Shown: positions 9,132 through 17,965 of the stretch, piece after piece | Layout of the letters: the number at the start of each line of letters is the position of its first letter | Numbering within the stretch: the first letter of the stretch is position 1 | DNA from: Nitrosomonas sp. sh817 | GTDB taxonomy: Bacteria; Pseudomonadota; Gammaproteobacteria; Burkholderiales; Nitrosomonadaceae | DNA: 64,000 bases | NCBI RefSeq assembly: GCF_030908545.1 | Contig: NZ_CP133083.1 | Location: 1,967,691 to 2,031,690, forward strand | Reading direction: 5' to 3' | Translations under genes and position numbers: made by a program | Notes under the pieces: generated by a model | Databases searched by the model: none | What the model was told of the DNA's origin: nothing | What the model saw: only the letters and a program-made list of their open reading frames with translations

Positions 9132-10775
9132 ATGAGCAAAAAACAAAAACTAGAATTGACATGGATTGGGAAGGAGCAAAGGCCGAGGCTGGAACCGCGA
9201 ATTTTGCTGGAAGACCCTACGAAGTCATATCACGCCAAGCAGCGTGTAACGGATAATGATATTTTCGACAATCGGTTGATTTTTGGTGATAATTTGCTTG
9301 CGCTTAAGGCGTTGGAGCAGGAATTTGCGGGTAAGGTCAAGTGCGTCTTTATCGATCCGCCCTATAATACGGGCAGTGCGTTTGAGCATTATGATGATGG
9401 GCTGGAACATTCCATCTGGCTTGGCCTGATGCGTGACCGTCTGGAAATCATCCGCAACCTGATGTCCGATGATGGCTCCCTCTGGATCACGATTGATGAT
9501 AACGAAGCGCATTACCTGAAGGTTATGTGCGATGAGATTTTTGGTCGGGCGAATTTTGTAACCAATGCAATCTGGCAGAAGAAATACTCACCACAAAATG
9601 ACGCAAAATGGATGAGCGACAACCACGACCATATCATTGTTTACGCAAAAAATAAAAATATTTGGCGTCCGAATTTACTTCCGCGTTCAGATGATATGAA
9701 CGCCAGATACAAGAATCCTGATAATGATCCAAGAGGTGTATGGAAGCCTGCTGATTTTTCAGTTAAAACATACTCTGCTGCAAACGATTTCCCGATTAAG
9801 ACCCCAAGTGGGCGTGTCGTAAATCCTCCTAAGAGTAGATGTTGGGTTACTTCTGAGACTCGTTTTAAGGAATTGGTGGCAGATAATAGAATATGGTTTG
9901 GAGAAACTGGAAATAATGTTCCTTCACTGAAGAAGTTTTTAAGTGAAGTAAAAGATGGCTCTGTTTCTATGACTGTGTGGCTCTATGATGAAGTTGGACA
10001 CAATCAAGATGCAAAAAAAGAAATTAAAGGATTTAATGAGACATCTGTTTTTGATACACCAAAACCCGAAAAGCTTCTTCAAAAAGTTCTGACCTTAGCC
10101 TCAAATGCAAATGACCTCGTCCTCGACTCTTTTGCAGGCTCAGGCACAACAGGAGCCGTCGCGCACAAAATGGGACGGCGATGGATCATGGTGGAACTGG
10201 GTGAACACTGCCATACCCATATTATCCCGCGCCTGCAAAAAGTGATTGATGGTGAAGATAAAGGCGGCGTGACGGAAAGCCTTGGCTGGCAAGGCGGCGG
10301 TGGGTTCCGTTATTATTCCCTTGCGCCGTCCCTCCTTGAAAAGGACAAATGGGGTAATTGGGTTATCTCCAAGGAGTATAACGCCAATCAGCTTTCGCAA
10401 GCCCTGTGCAAACTGGAAGGCTTTACTTATGCCCCGTCCGATACGCTGTATTGGATGCAAGGTCATTCCACCGAAACAGATTTTATTTATATTACTACGC
10501 AAAGCCTGACAACAGAGCAATTGCAAGCCCTGAATGATGATGTCGGGTCTGAAAGATCCCTTCTTGTCCTGTGTTCTGCGTTCAAAGGCAATGCCGACCG
10601 CTTCCCAAACTTGACCGTCAAGAAAATCCCGCGCGCCGTCCTGTCCAAGTGCGAATGGGGACATGATGATTATTCTCTGAACGTCGAGAATCTACCGATG
10701 GCAGAGCGAGAAGAAGAAAAGCCAAAATCAAAAAAATCCAAACAACCGACGTTGTTTGATGAGGGGGAAGAATAA
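9132..10775 (+). CDS. Type III-like DNA methyltransferase, Mod (defence operon gene 3)
   Basis: A 547-aa amino-methyltransferase of the beta class: the catalytic motif IV DPPY (residues 75-78, in FIDPPYNTG) precedes the S-adenosylmethionine motif DSFAGSGTTGAVAHKMG (about 332-348). It probably methylates adenine N6 in its recognition site to protect host DNA. The variable region between the motifs (about 140-300) should be the target-recognition domain. The last 20 residues are lysine-rich (KPKSKKSKQ). Only three bases separate its stop from the start of the Res-like gene, which fixes it as the modification partner of that gene. A helicase and an AIPR gene in the same operon are additions to the usual mod-res pair. 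Confidence 0.88.
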   Translation: MSKKQKLELTWIGKEQRPRLEPRILLEDPTKSYHAKQRVTDNDIFDNRLIFGDNLLALKALEQEFAGKVKCVFIDPPYNTGSAFEHYDDGLEHSIWLGLMRDRLEIIRNLMSDDGSLWITIDDNEAHYLKVMCDEIFGRANFVTNAIWQKKYSPQNDAKWMSDNHDHIIVYAKNKNIWRPNLLPRSDDMNARYKNPDNDPRGVWKPADFSVKTYSAANDFPIKTPSGRVVNPPKSRCWVTSETRFKELVADNRIWFGETGNNVPSLKKFLSEVKDGSVSMTVWLYDEVGHNQDAKKEIKGFNETSVFDTPKPEKLLQKVLTLASNANDLVLDSFAGSGTTGAVAHKMGRRWIMVELGEHCHTHIIPRLQKVIDGEDKGGVTESLGWQGGGGFRYYSLAPSLLEKDKWGNWVISKEYNANQLSQALCKLEGFTYAPSDTLYWMQGHSTETDFIYITTQSLTTEQLQALNDDVGSERSLLVLCSAFKGNADRFPNLTVKKIPRAVLSKCEWGHDDYSLNVENLPMAEREEEKPKSKKSKQPTLFDEGEE

Positions 10776-10778
10776 GCC

Positions 10779-13466
10779 ATGAATAAATTTGTAAATGCAA
10801 TTTCTGGTCGTCTTTCCCTTCGTGATCCACAGCGACATTCGCTGGAAATCCTTGCGCGGGTTGCAGAAATTGTTCCGCCACGCAAAAACACCGATATTGC
10901 GGCCGCGTTAGAGGTTATCAAGTCAGAATATCCTTCCGTGACAGATTTTGAACGGGAATTTCCCTCGCTCTGTTTTGCCATAGCTACAGGTGTTGGAAAA
11001 ACTCGTCTGATGGGAGCATTTATTTCCTACCTGCATCTGGCACATGGGATCAATAACTTCTTCGTTCTTGCCCCAAATCTAACCATTTACAATAAGCTGA
11101 TTGGGGATTTCCAGCCCGCGTCACCTAAATATGTGTTCAAGGGAGTTTCTGAATTTTCAATCAACCCTCCTGCTATTATCACAGGAGATGATTATCAGCT
11201 ATTGGCCGGTAACATGTTTGACCAGATTGCGCGCTGCAAAATCAATATCTTCAACATTTCCAAGATCAATTCGGAAGTGCGCGGAGGGAAACTGCCAAAG
11301 ATCAAGCGTCTGGCAGAGTATATCGGCGAAAGCTATTTCGATTATCTAGCAGGATTGCCTGACCTTGTGTTGCTGATGGATGAATCGCACCGCTACCGCG
11401 CTTCAGCGGGCGTACGCGCAATCAATGAATTAAAACCTGTTTTGGGACTGGAGTTGACTGCTACTCCAAAAGTAGAAACGGGGCGTGGTGCCGTTGATTT
11501 TAAAAATATTATTTTTGATTACGCCCTTGGTAAAGCGCTGGATGATGGTTTCATCAAAGAACCCGCCGTTGTTACGCGTAAAGACTTCAATCCTGCGGGT
11601 ATGACTTCTGATGATATTGAACTGTTAAAGTTGGAAGATGGTATTCGCCTGCATGAAAGGACAAAGGTTGAGCTGGAAACGTATGCACGTGAGACTGAGA
11701 ATTGCATTGTGAAGCCTTTCCTGCTTGTCATTGCGCGGGATACGACTCATGCGGGGCAATTGCTGGATTTAATCAAGTCTGATGCCTTCTTTGATGGACG
11801 CTATAAAGATAAAGTCATTCAAGTAGATTCCAGCCAAACGGGTGAAAAAGAAGACGAAATGATCCAGCGTCTTCTGGCTGTTGAAAGCACGGAAGAACCT
11901 ACGGAAATTGTCATTCACGTCAACATGCTGAAAGAAGGTTGGGATGTGACTAACCTTTATACCATCGTGCCGCTTCGCGCTGCAAATGCACGGATTTTGA
12001 TTGAGCAATCTATTGGACGCGGCCTTCGTTTGCCCTATGGCAAGCGTACGGGTGTTGATGCCGTTGATCGCCTCAGCATTGTGGCACACGATAAGTTTCA
12101 GGAAATCATAGATGAAGCCAATAGACCGGATTCCGCTATCCACTTGAAACAAGTGGTGCTCAGTGATTCAGATTTGAAGCAAAAAACAACTACGGTTGTT
12201 TCACAATCAAATCTGGCGCAAATGTTGGGGGTGGTTCCCGCGCAGGCAAGCCCTAGAACTCATGTCGCACCAATCGCGCAGCCGCCAATGTTTTTTGCTA
12301 CGCCAGAAGAGCAGAAAATTGCGCTGATCACGCATAAAGCCATCCAGAGAATGGCGCGGGATGCAACGCTTTTGCCAAGTGTCTCCTATCTTCAAAATGA
12401 AGATATTAGGAAGCAGGTTTTGCGCGAGGTGCAGGCGGAATATCGTCCGCAGCAGTTGGAAATAGAGGGCATTGTCGAAAAACCAGACATTGCAGCGATT
12501 GTCGCCAAAACAACCTCTTTGGTTATTCAACAAACCATAGATATTCCGCGTATTTCCGTGGTTCCAAAAGGGGAAGTGAAGTCTGGCTTCAAGCCCTTCC
12601 AGCTCAAATTGGACAGTTTGCGCTTTCAGCCCCCAGAAGAAACACTATGGGTTCAATATCTTCGCACGGGAAAAAGCATGGAATTGGGCGTGGGCGAAGG
12701 TGGCATCGAGGAAGATCGCCTTGAAAACCATGTGGTTGCTGGCCTGATAGATTATGATGATGTGTCTTACGATGATAATGCCGATTTGCTCTATGACCTT
12801 GCAGGACAAGTTGTCCAACATATGCGCTTCTACCTCCCCGAAGAGCAGATTGGAAAAGTCTTACACTTTCATCAATGTGAAATTTCCCGTTTTGTCCATG
12901 CCCAAATGTTGGAACATTATTGGGAAGAAACATCAGGCTATGACGTGGTGGTCAGCTCTGGTTTCTCGCCTTTGAAAGAAAGCGCATATAGCACTCTATC
13001 AGGGCAAGAGCCATTGAATTTCAGAGTATCTCCTACTGATAAAACGAACATGGCGAAGTATCTGTTCGGTGGGTTTTCTAATTGCCTGTATCCCGTCCAG
13101 AAGTTTGACTCAGATGCTGAACGGCAGCTAGCCATTATTCTGGATCGTGAAGCCGATAAATGGTTCAAGCCTGCGCGCGGGCAGTTCCAGATTTATTATC
13201 GCACGGGAACGGGTGAACAAGAGTATCAACCTGATTTTGTCGCCGAAACGACAGATTGTATCTATATGCTGGAACCAAAGGCGCGAAACCAGTTAGAAGC
13301 CCCCGATGTTATCGCCAAGAAAGACGCGGCGGTACGTTGGTGTCAAAATGCCTCGGATCATGCAAAAACTTATGGCGGAAAGCCTTGGGTTTATCTGCTC
13401 ATACCACATGACGTGATTGCGGAGAATATAACTTTGGATGGACTAAGAGGAAATTTTAAGTATTAG
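10779..13466 (+). CDS. Type III-like restriction helicase-nuclease, Res (defence operon gene 4)
   Basis: An 895-aa superfamily 2 helicase with a C-terminal nuclease. Walker A is ATGVGKTR (69-76), motif II is DESH (about 200), motif III ELTATPK (about 225), and motif VI is LIEQSIGRGLRLPYG. Near the C-terminus YQPDFVAE followed by MLEPKAR (about 816-836) fits PD-(D/E)XK: catalytic D, then E-x-K. It would hydrolyse ATP to translocate and cut DNA lacking the Mod mark. It is slightly shorter than many Res subunits but appears complete. No other gene of the operon follows; about 800 bases of degenerate sequence lie downstream. Confidence 0.87.
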   Translation: MNKFVNAISGRLSLRDPQRHSLEILARVAEIVPPRKNTDIAAALEVIKSEYPSVTDFEREFPSLCFAIATGVGKTRLMGAFISYLHLAHGINNFFVLAPNLTIYNKLIGDFQPASPKYVFKGVSEFSINPPAIITGDDYQLLAGNMFDQIARCKINIFNISKINSEVRGGKLPKIKRLAEYIGESYFDYLAGLPDLVLLMDESHRYRASAGVRAINELKPVLGLELTATPKVETGRGAVDFKNIIFDYALGKALDDGFIKEPAVVTRKDFNPAGMTSDDIELLKLEDGIRLHERTKVELETYARETENCIVKPFLLVIARDTTHAGQLLDLIKSDAFFDGRYKDKVIQVDSSQTGEKEDEMIQRLLAVESTEEPTEIVIHVNMLKEGWDVTNLYTIVPLRAANARILIEQSIGRGLRLPYGKRTGVDAVDRLSIVAHDKFQEIIDEANRPDSAIHLKQVVLSDSDLKQKTTTVVSQSNLAQMLGVVPAQASPRTHVAPIAQPPMFFATPEEQKIALITHKAIQRMARDATLLPSVSYLQNEDIRKQVLREVQAEYRPQQLEIEGIVEKPDIAAIVAKTTSLVIQQTIDIPRISVVPKGEVKSGFKPFQLKLDSLRFQPPEETLWVQYLRTGKSMELGVGEGGIEEDRLENHVVAGLIDYDDVSYDDNADLLYDLAGQVVQHMRFYLPEEQIGKVLHFHQCEISRFVHAQMLEHYWEETSGYDVVVSSGFSPLKESAYSTLSGQEPLNFRVSPTDKTNMAKYLFGGFSNCLYPVQKFDSDAERQLAIILDREADKWFKPARGQFQIYYRTGTGEQEYQPDFVAETTDCIYMLEPKARNQLEAPDVIAKKDAAVRWCQNASDHAKTYGGKPWVYLLIPHDVIAENITLDGLRGNFKY

Positions 13467-14208
13467 AATCTATTGAAGAGAACTTGGTCTATAAAAACAG
13501 AAAGATAAATTATGAAACCATTAGCTTTAGAGTCACCAATTTCAGATTTATCGCAGATAGTGGCTAGGTGCGAGTCGACATGATTACGCTCTTGTTAGTA
13601 GAAATAAAAGCGACAAGTCTAATTTGCTTCTGCTTTGGTAAATTTAAATCCAGCGGATGGCGGAAAGGATCTAATCCCGATCAAGGATTCATTTAATGCC
13701 TAAAGATTGTCATTCAAGTTTTAATATTTTTGATCGAAACCAATACAATTAGAGCAATTTAATACAAGAGAAAGGTGAAATGTACTTTTTCTATATTGAT
13801 CGAGAATTTGAGCTAATCTGATAGTAATAGATAAAGCAATGGCAAGAAGAAAAAACAGTCTGGTAGAAGATATATATAAATAGCGGTGTAAAAATGTACC
13901 ACTGAGACCACTTCTATCTGCTGTCTTACTCTTGATGCGGTTTCCATCTTATCTTTCCAGATTGGATTAAGCACGGCTTTAACATCATCCACGCCAATCA
14001 GTCTTTTATGTTCTATACAGATCGCACCAGCCATCGATCATCTGCCTTTTCGGGAATTGTTAAAAAATTAGCCGGAATACGGAAACCCAATGATTGTTTA
14101 AGAAATTAAGAATGTCGACAAATTATAGAATCCAGCTTAAACCAATAAGATAAAAGTTTTTGCAACGTCAAGCTAAACATCAAAATATCCATACAATTTA
14201 AACTATCA
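13467..14208. other. Degenerate region after the defence operon
   Basis: No intact gene is visible. A tyrosine-recombinase fragment lies on the minus strand at 13911-14034 (separate entry). Around 13640-13690 a plus-strand frame reads GKFKSSG...SNPDQG, reminiscent of AKFKSGG...PDQG in the AIPR gene, but it is too short and stop-ridden to call. The rest is AT-rich with many stops. Confidence 0.5.
13911..14034 (-). pseudogene. Tyrosine-recombinase (integrase) fragment
   Basis: About 41 residues are readable: HKRLIGVDDVKAVLNPIW then KMETASRVRQQIE. This matches the N-terminal/core-binding part of P4-type phage integrases (typically ...VLEPIWTTKPETASRVRGRIE). It has no catalytic domain and runs into unrelated hydrophobic sequence, so it is a remnant. 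With the C-terminal remnant near 19627 it shows that integrase-driven elements once occupied this island. Confidence 0.6.
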
Positions 14209-14232
14209 TATATAATTTAGCTAAATTATATA
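14209..14232. promoter_or_regulatory. Perfect 24-bp palindrome, candidate operator
   Basis: Positions 14209-14220 and 14221-14232 are exact reverse complements (TATATAATTTAG and its complement). The palindrome lies 26 bases upstream of the ATG at 14259, where a promoter would be. A dimeric regulator could bind here; the small downstream protein is an obvious candidate for autoregulation. That is inference. Confidence 0.45.
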
Positions 14233-14258
14233 AAAAATTGGGCGCTTCGGAATAGAAA

Positions 14259-14498
14259 ATGAATGAAAATTTAATTTACAATCACATAAAGAAAACCTTG
14301 GCGGAAGCACCGCGTAATCAATACACAGCAGAGTTGCATCTACAAATAATTAAATATGCCGATGGGCTTAAACACATCACAGCTAAAGAATTCTGCGAAG
14401 GAGTTGGTCTTCGCCAAAGCTTTGGTACCGAATTTAGCAAGATGCGTAATCTTACACAGCGGTTAAAGGCAGCAGGCCTAAATACTGACTTGCTTTAA
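14259..14498 (+). CDS. Small conserved helical protein, HTH-like
   Basis: A 79-aa soluble, all-helical protein. The C-terminal half, HITAKEFCEGVGLRQSFGTE then FSKMRNLTQRLKAAGL, has helix-turn-helix-like spacing. I recall similar small proteins next to restriction and defence genes, sometimes annotated 'HTH-like domain'. It sits between the four-gene defence operon and the decayed type I locus, directly behind a perfect palindrome. It may regulate one of these loci. The reading frame is intact; function is unknown. Confidence 0.6.
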   Translation: MNENLIYNHIKKTLAEAPRNQYTAELHLQIIKYADGLKHITAKEFCEGVGLRQSFGTEFSKMRNLTQRLKAAGLNTDLL

Positions 14499-14536
14499 TG
14501 GAATACACGCATATAACGTAACGAAGTACTCTCTAA

Positions 14537-15345
14537 ATGGCTAAAAAAACGAACTTTACTCTTCCTTTTTGGCAGGTTGCGACGAATTGCGCGGCGGAAT
14601 GGATGCTAGCCAGTACAAAATTACGTACTGGCGATGCTATTTATGAAATACGTGTCCGACAAGTACAAGGGTAATCCTTGCGATATGATCGTCGTGTCAA
14701 CCGGAGTCAACTTCGAAGTCATGGTGGTATTAAAGGGCGATAAAGAAATCGGTGAAAAGATCAACAAGATCATCGGTGCTTTAGTCAAAGAGAACGATCT
14801 GAAAGGCATCACTGATGTTACCGACTTTGACGATGAAGATGAACTCGGTACAGGCAAAGATATGATCGACCGTTTGTCTAATCTAATCGGTATTTTTGAA
14901 GGGATCGATTTATCTGCCAACCGCGCTGATGGCGATGAATTGTTGGGCGATGCATTACGAATGTCTGATGAGCCACTTCGCGATGGAATTCGCTAAATCT
15001 AAAGGTCAGTTTTATATCCTGGCATAAGTTTCGCGCATTCTATCTAAAGTGATTGTCATCAATCAGGATACGTCACAAGAAACTACCGTTTACGATCCTA
15101 CCTTGTGGCTCCGGTTCGTTGTTATTAAAAGCCAACGACGAAGCACCGCATGGATTGACAATCTTTGATCAGGAAATGGATAACGCCACCAGCACGGTGG
15201 CACGAATGAATATGATTCTGCATAACAACGCCACCGCCAAATCAAACATGGCATGATGCAGGAATTGCTGACCGGGAAAACTCGATTGATAAAACCTAAG
15301 CCAAGCTTGTCTGCAAACGATAGAAAGGAATGTGTCAATGGGTAA
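14537..15345 (+). pseudogene. Collapsed type I restriction locus: hsdM remnant joined to hsdS tail
   Basis: Starting at ATG 14537 the sequence encodes an HsdM N-terminus (LRGGMDASQYK, then shifted YVLAMLFMKYVSDKYKGNP), but frameshifts near 14585 and 14620 break it. The frame at 14634-14996 keeps DVTDFDDEDELGTGKDMIDRLSNLI and ends prematurely. Around 15050-15200 the SAM-binding motif region survives in pieces (YDPTCGSGSLLLKA, read with a shift). From 15253 the frame reads MMQELLTGKTRLI, the typical C-terminus of an HsdS specificity subunit, ending at 15345. The last part of hsdM and nearly all of hsdS are deleted, and hsdR is absent. Restriction by this locus is lost, while the two downstream genes stay intact. 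Confidence 0.8.
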
Positions 15346-17965
15346 TGAGGTATTTTCGAACGGTAGCCGCTGGTTGAAAACGGATTTTCATCTGCATACT
15401 CGCGCCGACAAGGAGTTTAGCTATCCAGGGGAAGAGAATAGTTATGTGAACGATTATGTCGATGCGTTAGTAAATGCGGGCATTCAGCTTGGCGTGATTA
15501 CCAATCACAATAAATTCGATCTGGGCGAATTTAAGAATCTTAGAAAAAAGGCGGGCAAGGCGGGCGTTGGTTTATTGCCCGGCGTCGAGTTGTCAATAAA
15601 TGACGGTCAAGCCGGTGTACATACGCTGGTGGTGTTTTCCGATGAGTGGATATGCAACAAGGAACAAGCAAACTATATCCAAAGTTTTTTAAGCGTGACG
15701 TTTGCTGGACAAGCTAGCTTTGAGCAGGAAAATGCATCTTCCAATCACAACATTGTGGATACCGTTCGAGAACTGGACAAGTTCCACAAAGATTATTTCT
15801 TGATCTTTGCTCATGTAGAAGCCCCTAAGGGATTATGGAACGAGTTGAAACCAGGACGGATTAGCGAGCTATTTGAAAACGAGACCGTACGGCGCAGAGT
15901 TGTGGGTTTTCAAAAAGTGCGAACCTATGATGAGCGGATAAAAATTCAGCAAGCATTGGGTAATCTTTATCCTGCCGAAGTTGAAGGTTGCGATGCCAAG
16001 CAGTTCAAAGATATGGTTTCCAGAAAGGAAGCTTGTTACTTAAAACTGGGCGATTACAGTTTTGAAGCAGTTAAGTTTGCTTTGCAGGATTACGATAACC
16101 GAGTGTGCAATGAACTGCCCAAATATGGTCACTCGTATATTACGAAAATTAGTTTTGAGGGTGCGGGTGCGTTAGGTGGTGCTGAAATTTACCTATCGCC
16201 AGAACTGAATACCCTGATTGGCATTAGAGGCAGCGGCAAGTCGTCTGTTTTAGAGGGTATTCGCTACGCCCTTAATATTCCGTTTGGCGATAAAGCCTCA
16301 GATGTGGAGTACAAGGAAGGCTTGGTCAAACACCTGCTGCGCAGTGGCGGCAAGGTCACCGTTGATGCGGTGGATCGCCGGGGGCAGTCTTATCAAATAC
16401 GTCGGATCTTAAACGAGCGACCCGATGTTTATGTAAATGAACAACTGCAGCCGGGCGTGTCCATTCGCGAAACGGTTTTGCATAAACCGATTTATTTCGG
16501 GCAGAAAGACCTTTCCAGCACCGGCGCGGGCTTTGAAAAAGATTTGATCGAAAAGCTGGTTGGTGAAGTGTTATCGCCTGTCAGGGAAAAAATCGAAGCC
16601 AGATGCCAGTTTGTTCGTGATGCTATCGGCCAGATCAAACGGTTCAAGCGTGCATCCGAGCAAAAGCAGGAATGGGCGCAAAAGAAGCAGGATGCTGTGT
16701 TCAAATTGAAGTTTTATCAGCAGCATGGGGTTGAAGAAAAGCTTCAAAAGCAAATTGATTTTGATCGCGACGAACGCAAAGCTAGTCAAGTGATTCAAGA
16801 GACTCAGAACTACTTGGAACAACTTATTGGATTTGTCGCCATCTTTGAAGATGAACTAAAAAATCAGCTCTTATATAAATCGGCCAATAATCAGGCCTTT
16901 TTCGATGATTTTTTTGCAACGTTTAAACAAGTATTGCAAGGGTTTGACACCATAAAACAAGTTGCAACCCAAGGGCAGCCTTTAAGCTTTTCACTACAAC
17001 GTAAACTCGAGTTGTTTAAACAGCAAAAACAGGCGCTTAAGGAGGAGTTTGCGGACATTGAACGGAAACTGGCTGGCGAATTGAAACAAGCGGGTGCGCA
17101 GGCGATAAGTCCGCAGGAATTTCGGCAATTAAAAACGCTGTTAGATCAAGCCGATCAAATGTTGGGTGTGCTGGATAAGAGCGAACAGCAGTATGCCGAG
17201 TTGAAAAAAACGCTTGAAGTGGAGTTGGTGAAATTAAATGATCTTTGGCTTGAGGAATACCGTGCCATTGAGCAGATTTTGGCGGGTATTAATCGACCCA
17301 ATTCACCTTTGAAAATTGTACCTCAGTTCAAGGCGAATAAGGATGCCATGCGTAAATATATGCAAGACCTTTTTCGTGGTAGTCGGATTAGAGAAGCTAC
17401 CCTTCAGGGGGTAATTGATAACTACAGTGACTTTGGCGCAATGTGGCGCGATTCAACAAATATTGCTATCCAGTTAGGCAGTTCTTATGAAACATTTTCT
17501 CAGTACTTCGATAGCAATATCGAAGCTTTTTTGACGTGGCAGGTGCCCAATGTGTTTACCATCGAATTTCACGGTAAGGCTTTGGCTCATCACTCCCTTG
17601 GTCAGCGAGCCTCGGCACTGATGTTGTTTGTGTTGAGTCAACGAGACAATGATGTCGTTATTATCGATCAGCCAGAAGACGATCTGGACAACCAAACCAT
17701 TTATGACGATGTGATTAAGCTGATCCGGGCACTTAAGCCGGAAACACAATTCATTTTCGCCACCCACAATGCCAATATTCCGGTTCTGGGTGATGCTGAG
17801 CAGGTGGTAGCGTGCCGATATGTTGATGAACAGATTTCTACCATTAGTGGCAGTATAGATTGTGTCGACATTCAAAAAAGCATCGTTGGCATTATGGAAG
17901 GCGGTGCCGAAGCCTTCGAGAGACGCAGACAGGTATATGAAGCATGGAAACCCAAGAATTATTAA
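15338..17965 (+). CDS. TrlF-like PHP-domain / SMC-type AAA ATPase
   Basis: An 875-aa fusion of an N-terminal PHP (polymerase/histidinol phosphatase) domain and an SMC/Rad50-like ATPase. PHP metal ligands are visible in FHLHTRADKEF, VITNHNKFD, PGVELSI and IFAHVEAP. The ATPase has Walker A GIRGSGKSS (about residue 296), a long coiled-coil middle (about 430-640), the signature HSLGQRASALML (about 753) and Walker B VVIIDQPEDDLDNQ (about 774), then FIFATHNANIPV. I chose ATG 15338 since AGAAAGGAA lies 7 bases before it; a GTG six bases earlier is possible. It overlaps the hsdS tail by 8 bases and the next gene by 22. TrlF proteins usually accompany type I restriction genes; the substrate is unknown. 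Confidence 0.82.
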   Translation: MGNEVFSNGSRWLKTDFHLHTRADKEFSYPGEENSYVNDYVDALVNAGIQLGVITNHNKFDLGEFKNLRKKAGKAGVGLLPGVELSINDGQAGVHTLVVFSDEWICNKEQANYIQSFLSVTFAGQASFEQENASSNHNIVDTVRELDKFHKDYFLIFAHVEAPKGLWNELKPGRISELFENETVRRRVVGFQKVRTYDERIKIQQALGNLYPAEVEGCDAKQFKDMVSRKEACYLKLGDYSFEAVKFALQDYDNRVCNELPKYGHSYITKISFEGAGALGGAEIYLSPELNTLIGIRGSGKSSVLEGIRYALNIPFGDKASDVEYKEGLVKHLLRSGGKVTVDAVDRRGQSYQIRRILNERPDVYVNEQLQPGVSIRETVLHKPIYFGQKDLSSTGAGFEKDLIEKLVGEVLSPVREKIEARCQFVRDAIGQIKRFKRASEQKQEWAQKKQDAVFKLKFYQQHGVEEKLQKQIDFDRDERKASQVIQETQNYLEQLIGFVAIFEDELKNQLLYKSANNQAFFDDFFATFKQVLQGFDTIKQVATQGQPLSFSLQRKLELFKQQKQALKEEFADIERKLAGELKQAGAQAISPQEFRQLKTLLDQADQMLGVLDKSEQQYAELKKTLEVELVKLNDLWLEEYRAIEQILAGINRPNSPLKIVPQFKANKDAMRKYMQDLFRGSRIREATLQGVIDNYSDFGAMWRDSTNIAIQLGSSYETFSQYFDSNIEAFLTWQVPNVFTIEFHGKALAHHSLGQRASALMLFVLSQRDNDVVIIDQPEDDLDNQTIYDDVIKLIRALKPETQFIFATHNANIPVLGDAEQVVACRYVDEQISTISGSIDCVDIQKSIVGIMEGGAEAFERRRQVYEAWKPKNY

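Noticed and set aside
4464..13466. Interpreting the four-gene operon as DISARM or BREX
   Set aside because: The hallmark genes (DUF1998/DrmB, DrmA, PLD-type DrmC; or PglZ, BrxL, BrxC) are absent. Mod and Res are type III-like.
13640..13690. Fragment resembling the AIPR N-terminus (GKFKSSG...NPDQG)
   Set aside because: Only about 15 residues are similar and stops lie on both sides, so it cannot be called a duplicated AIPR gene.
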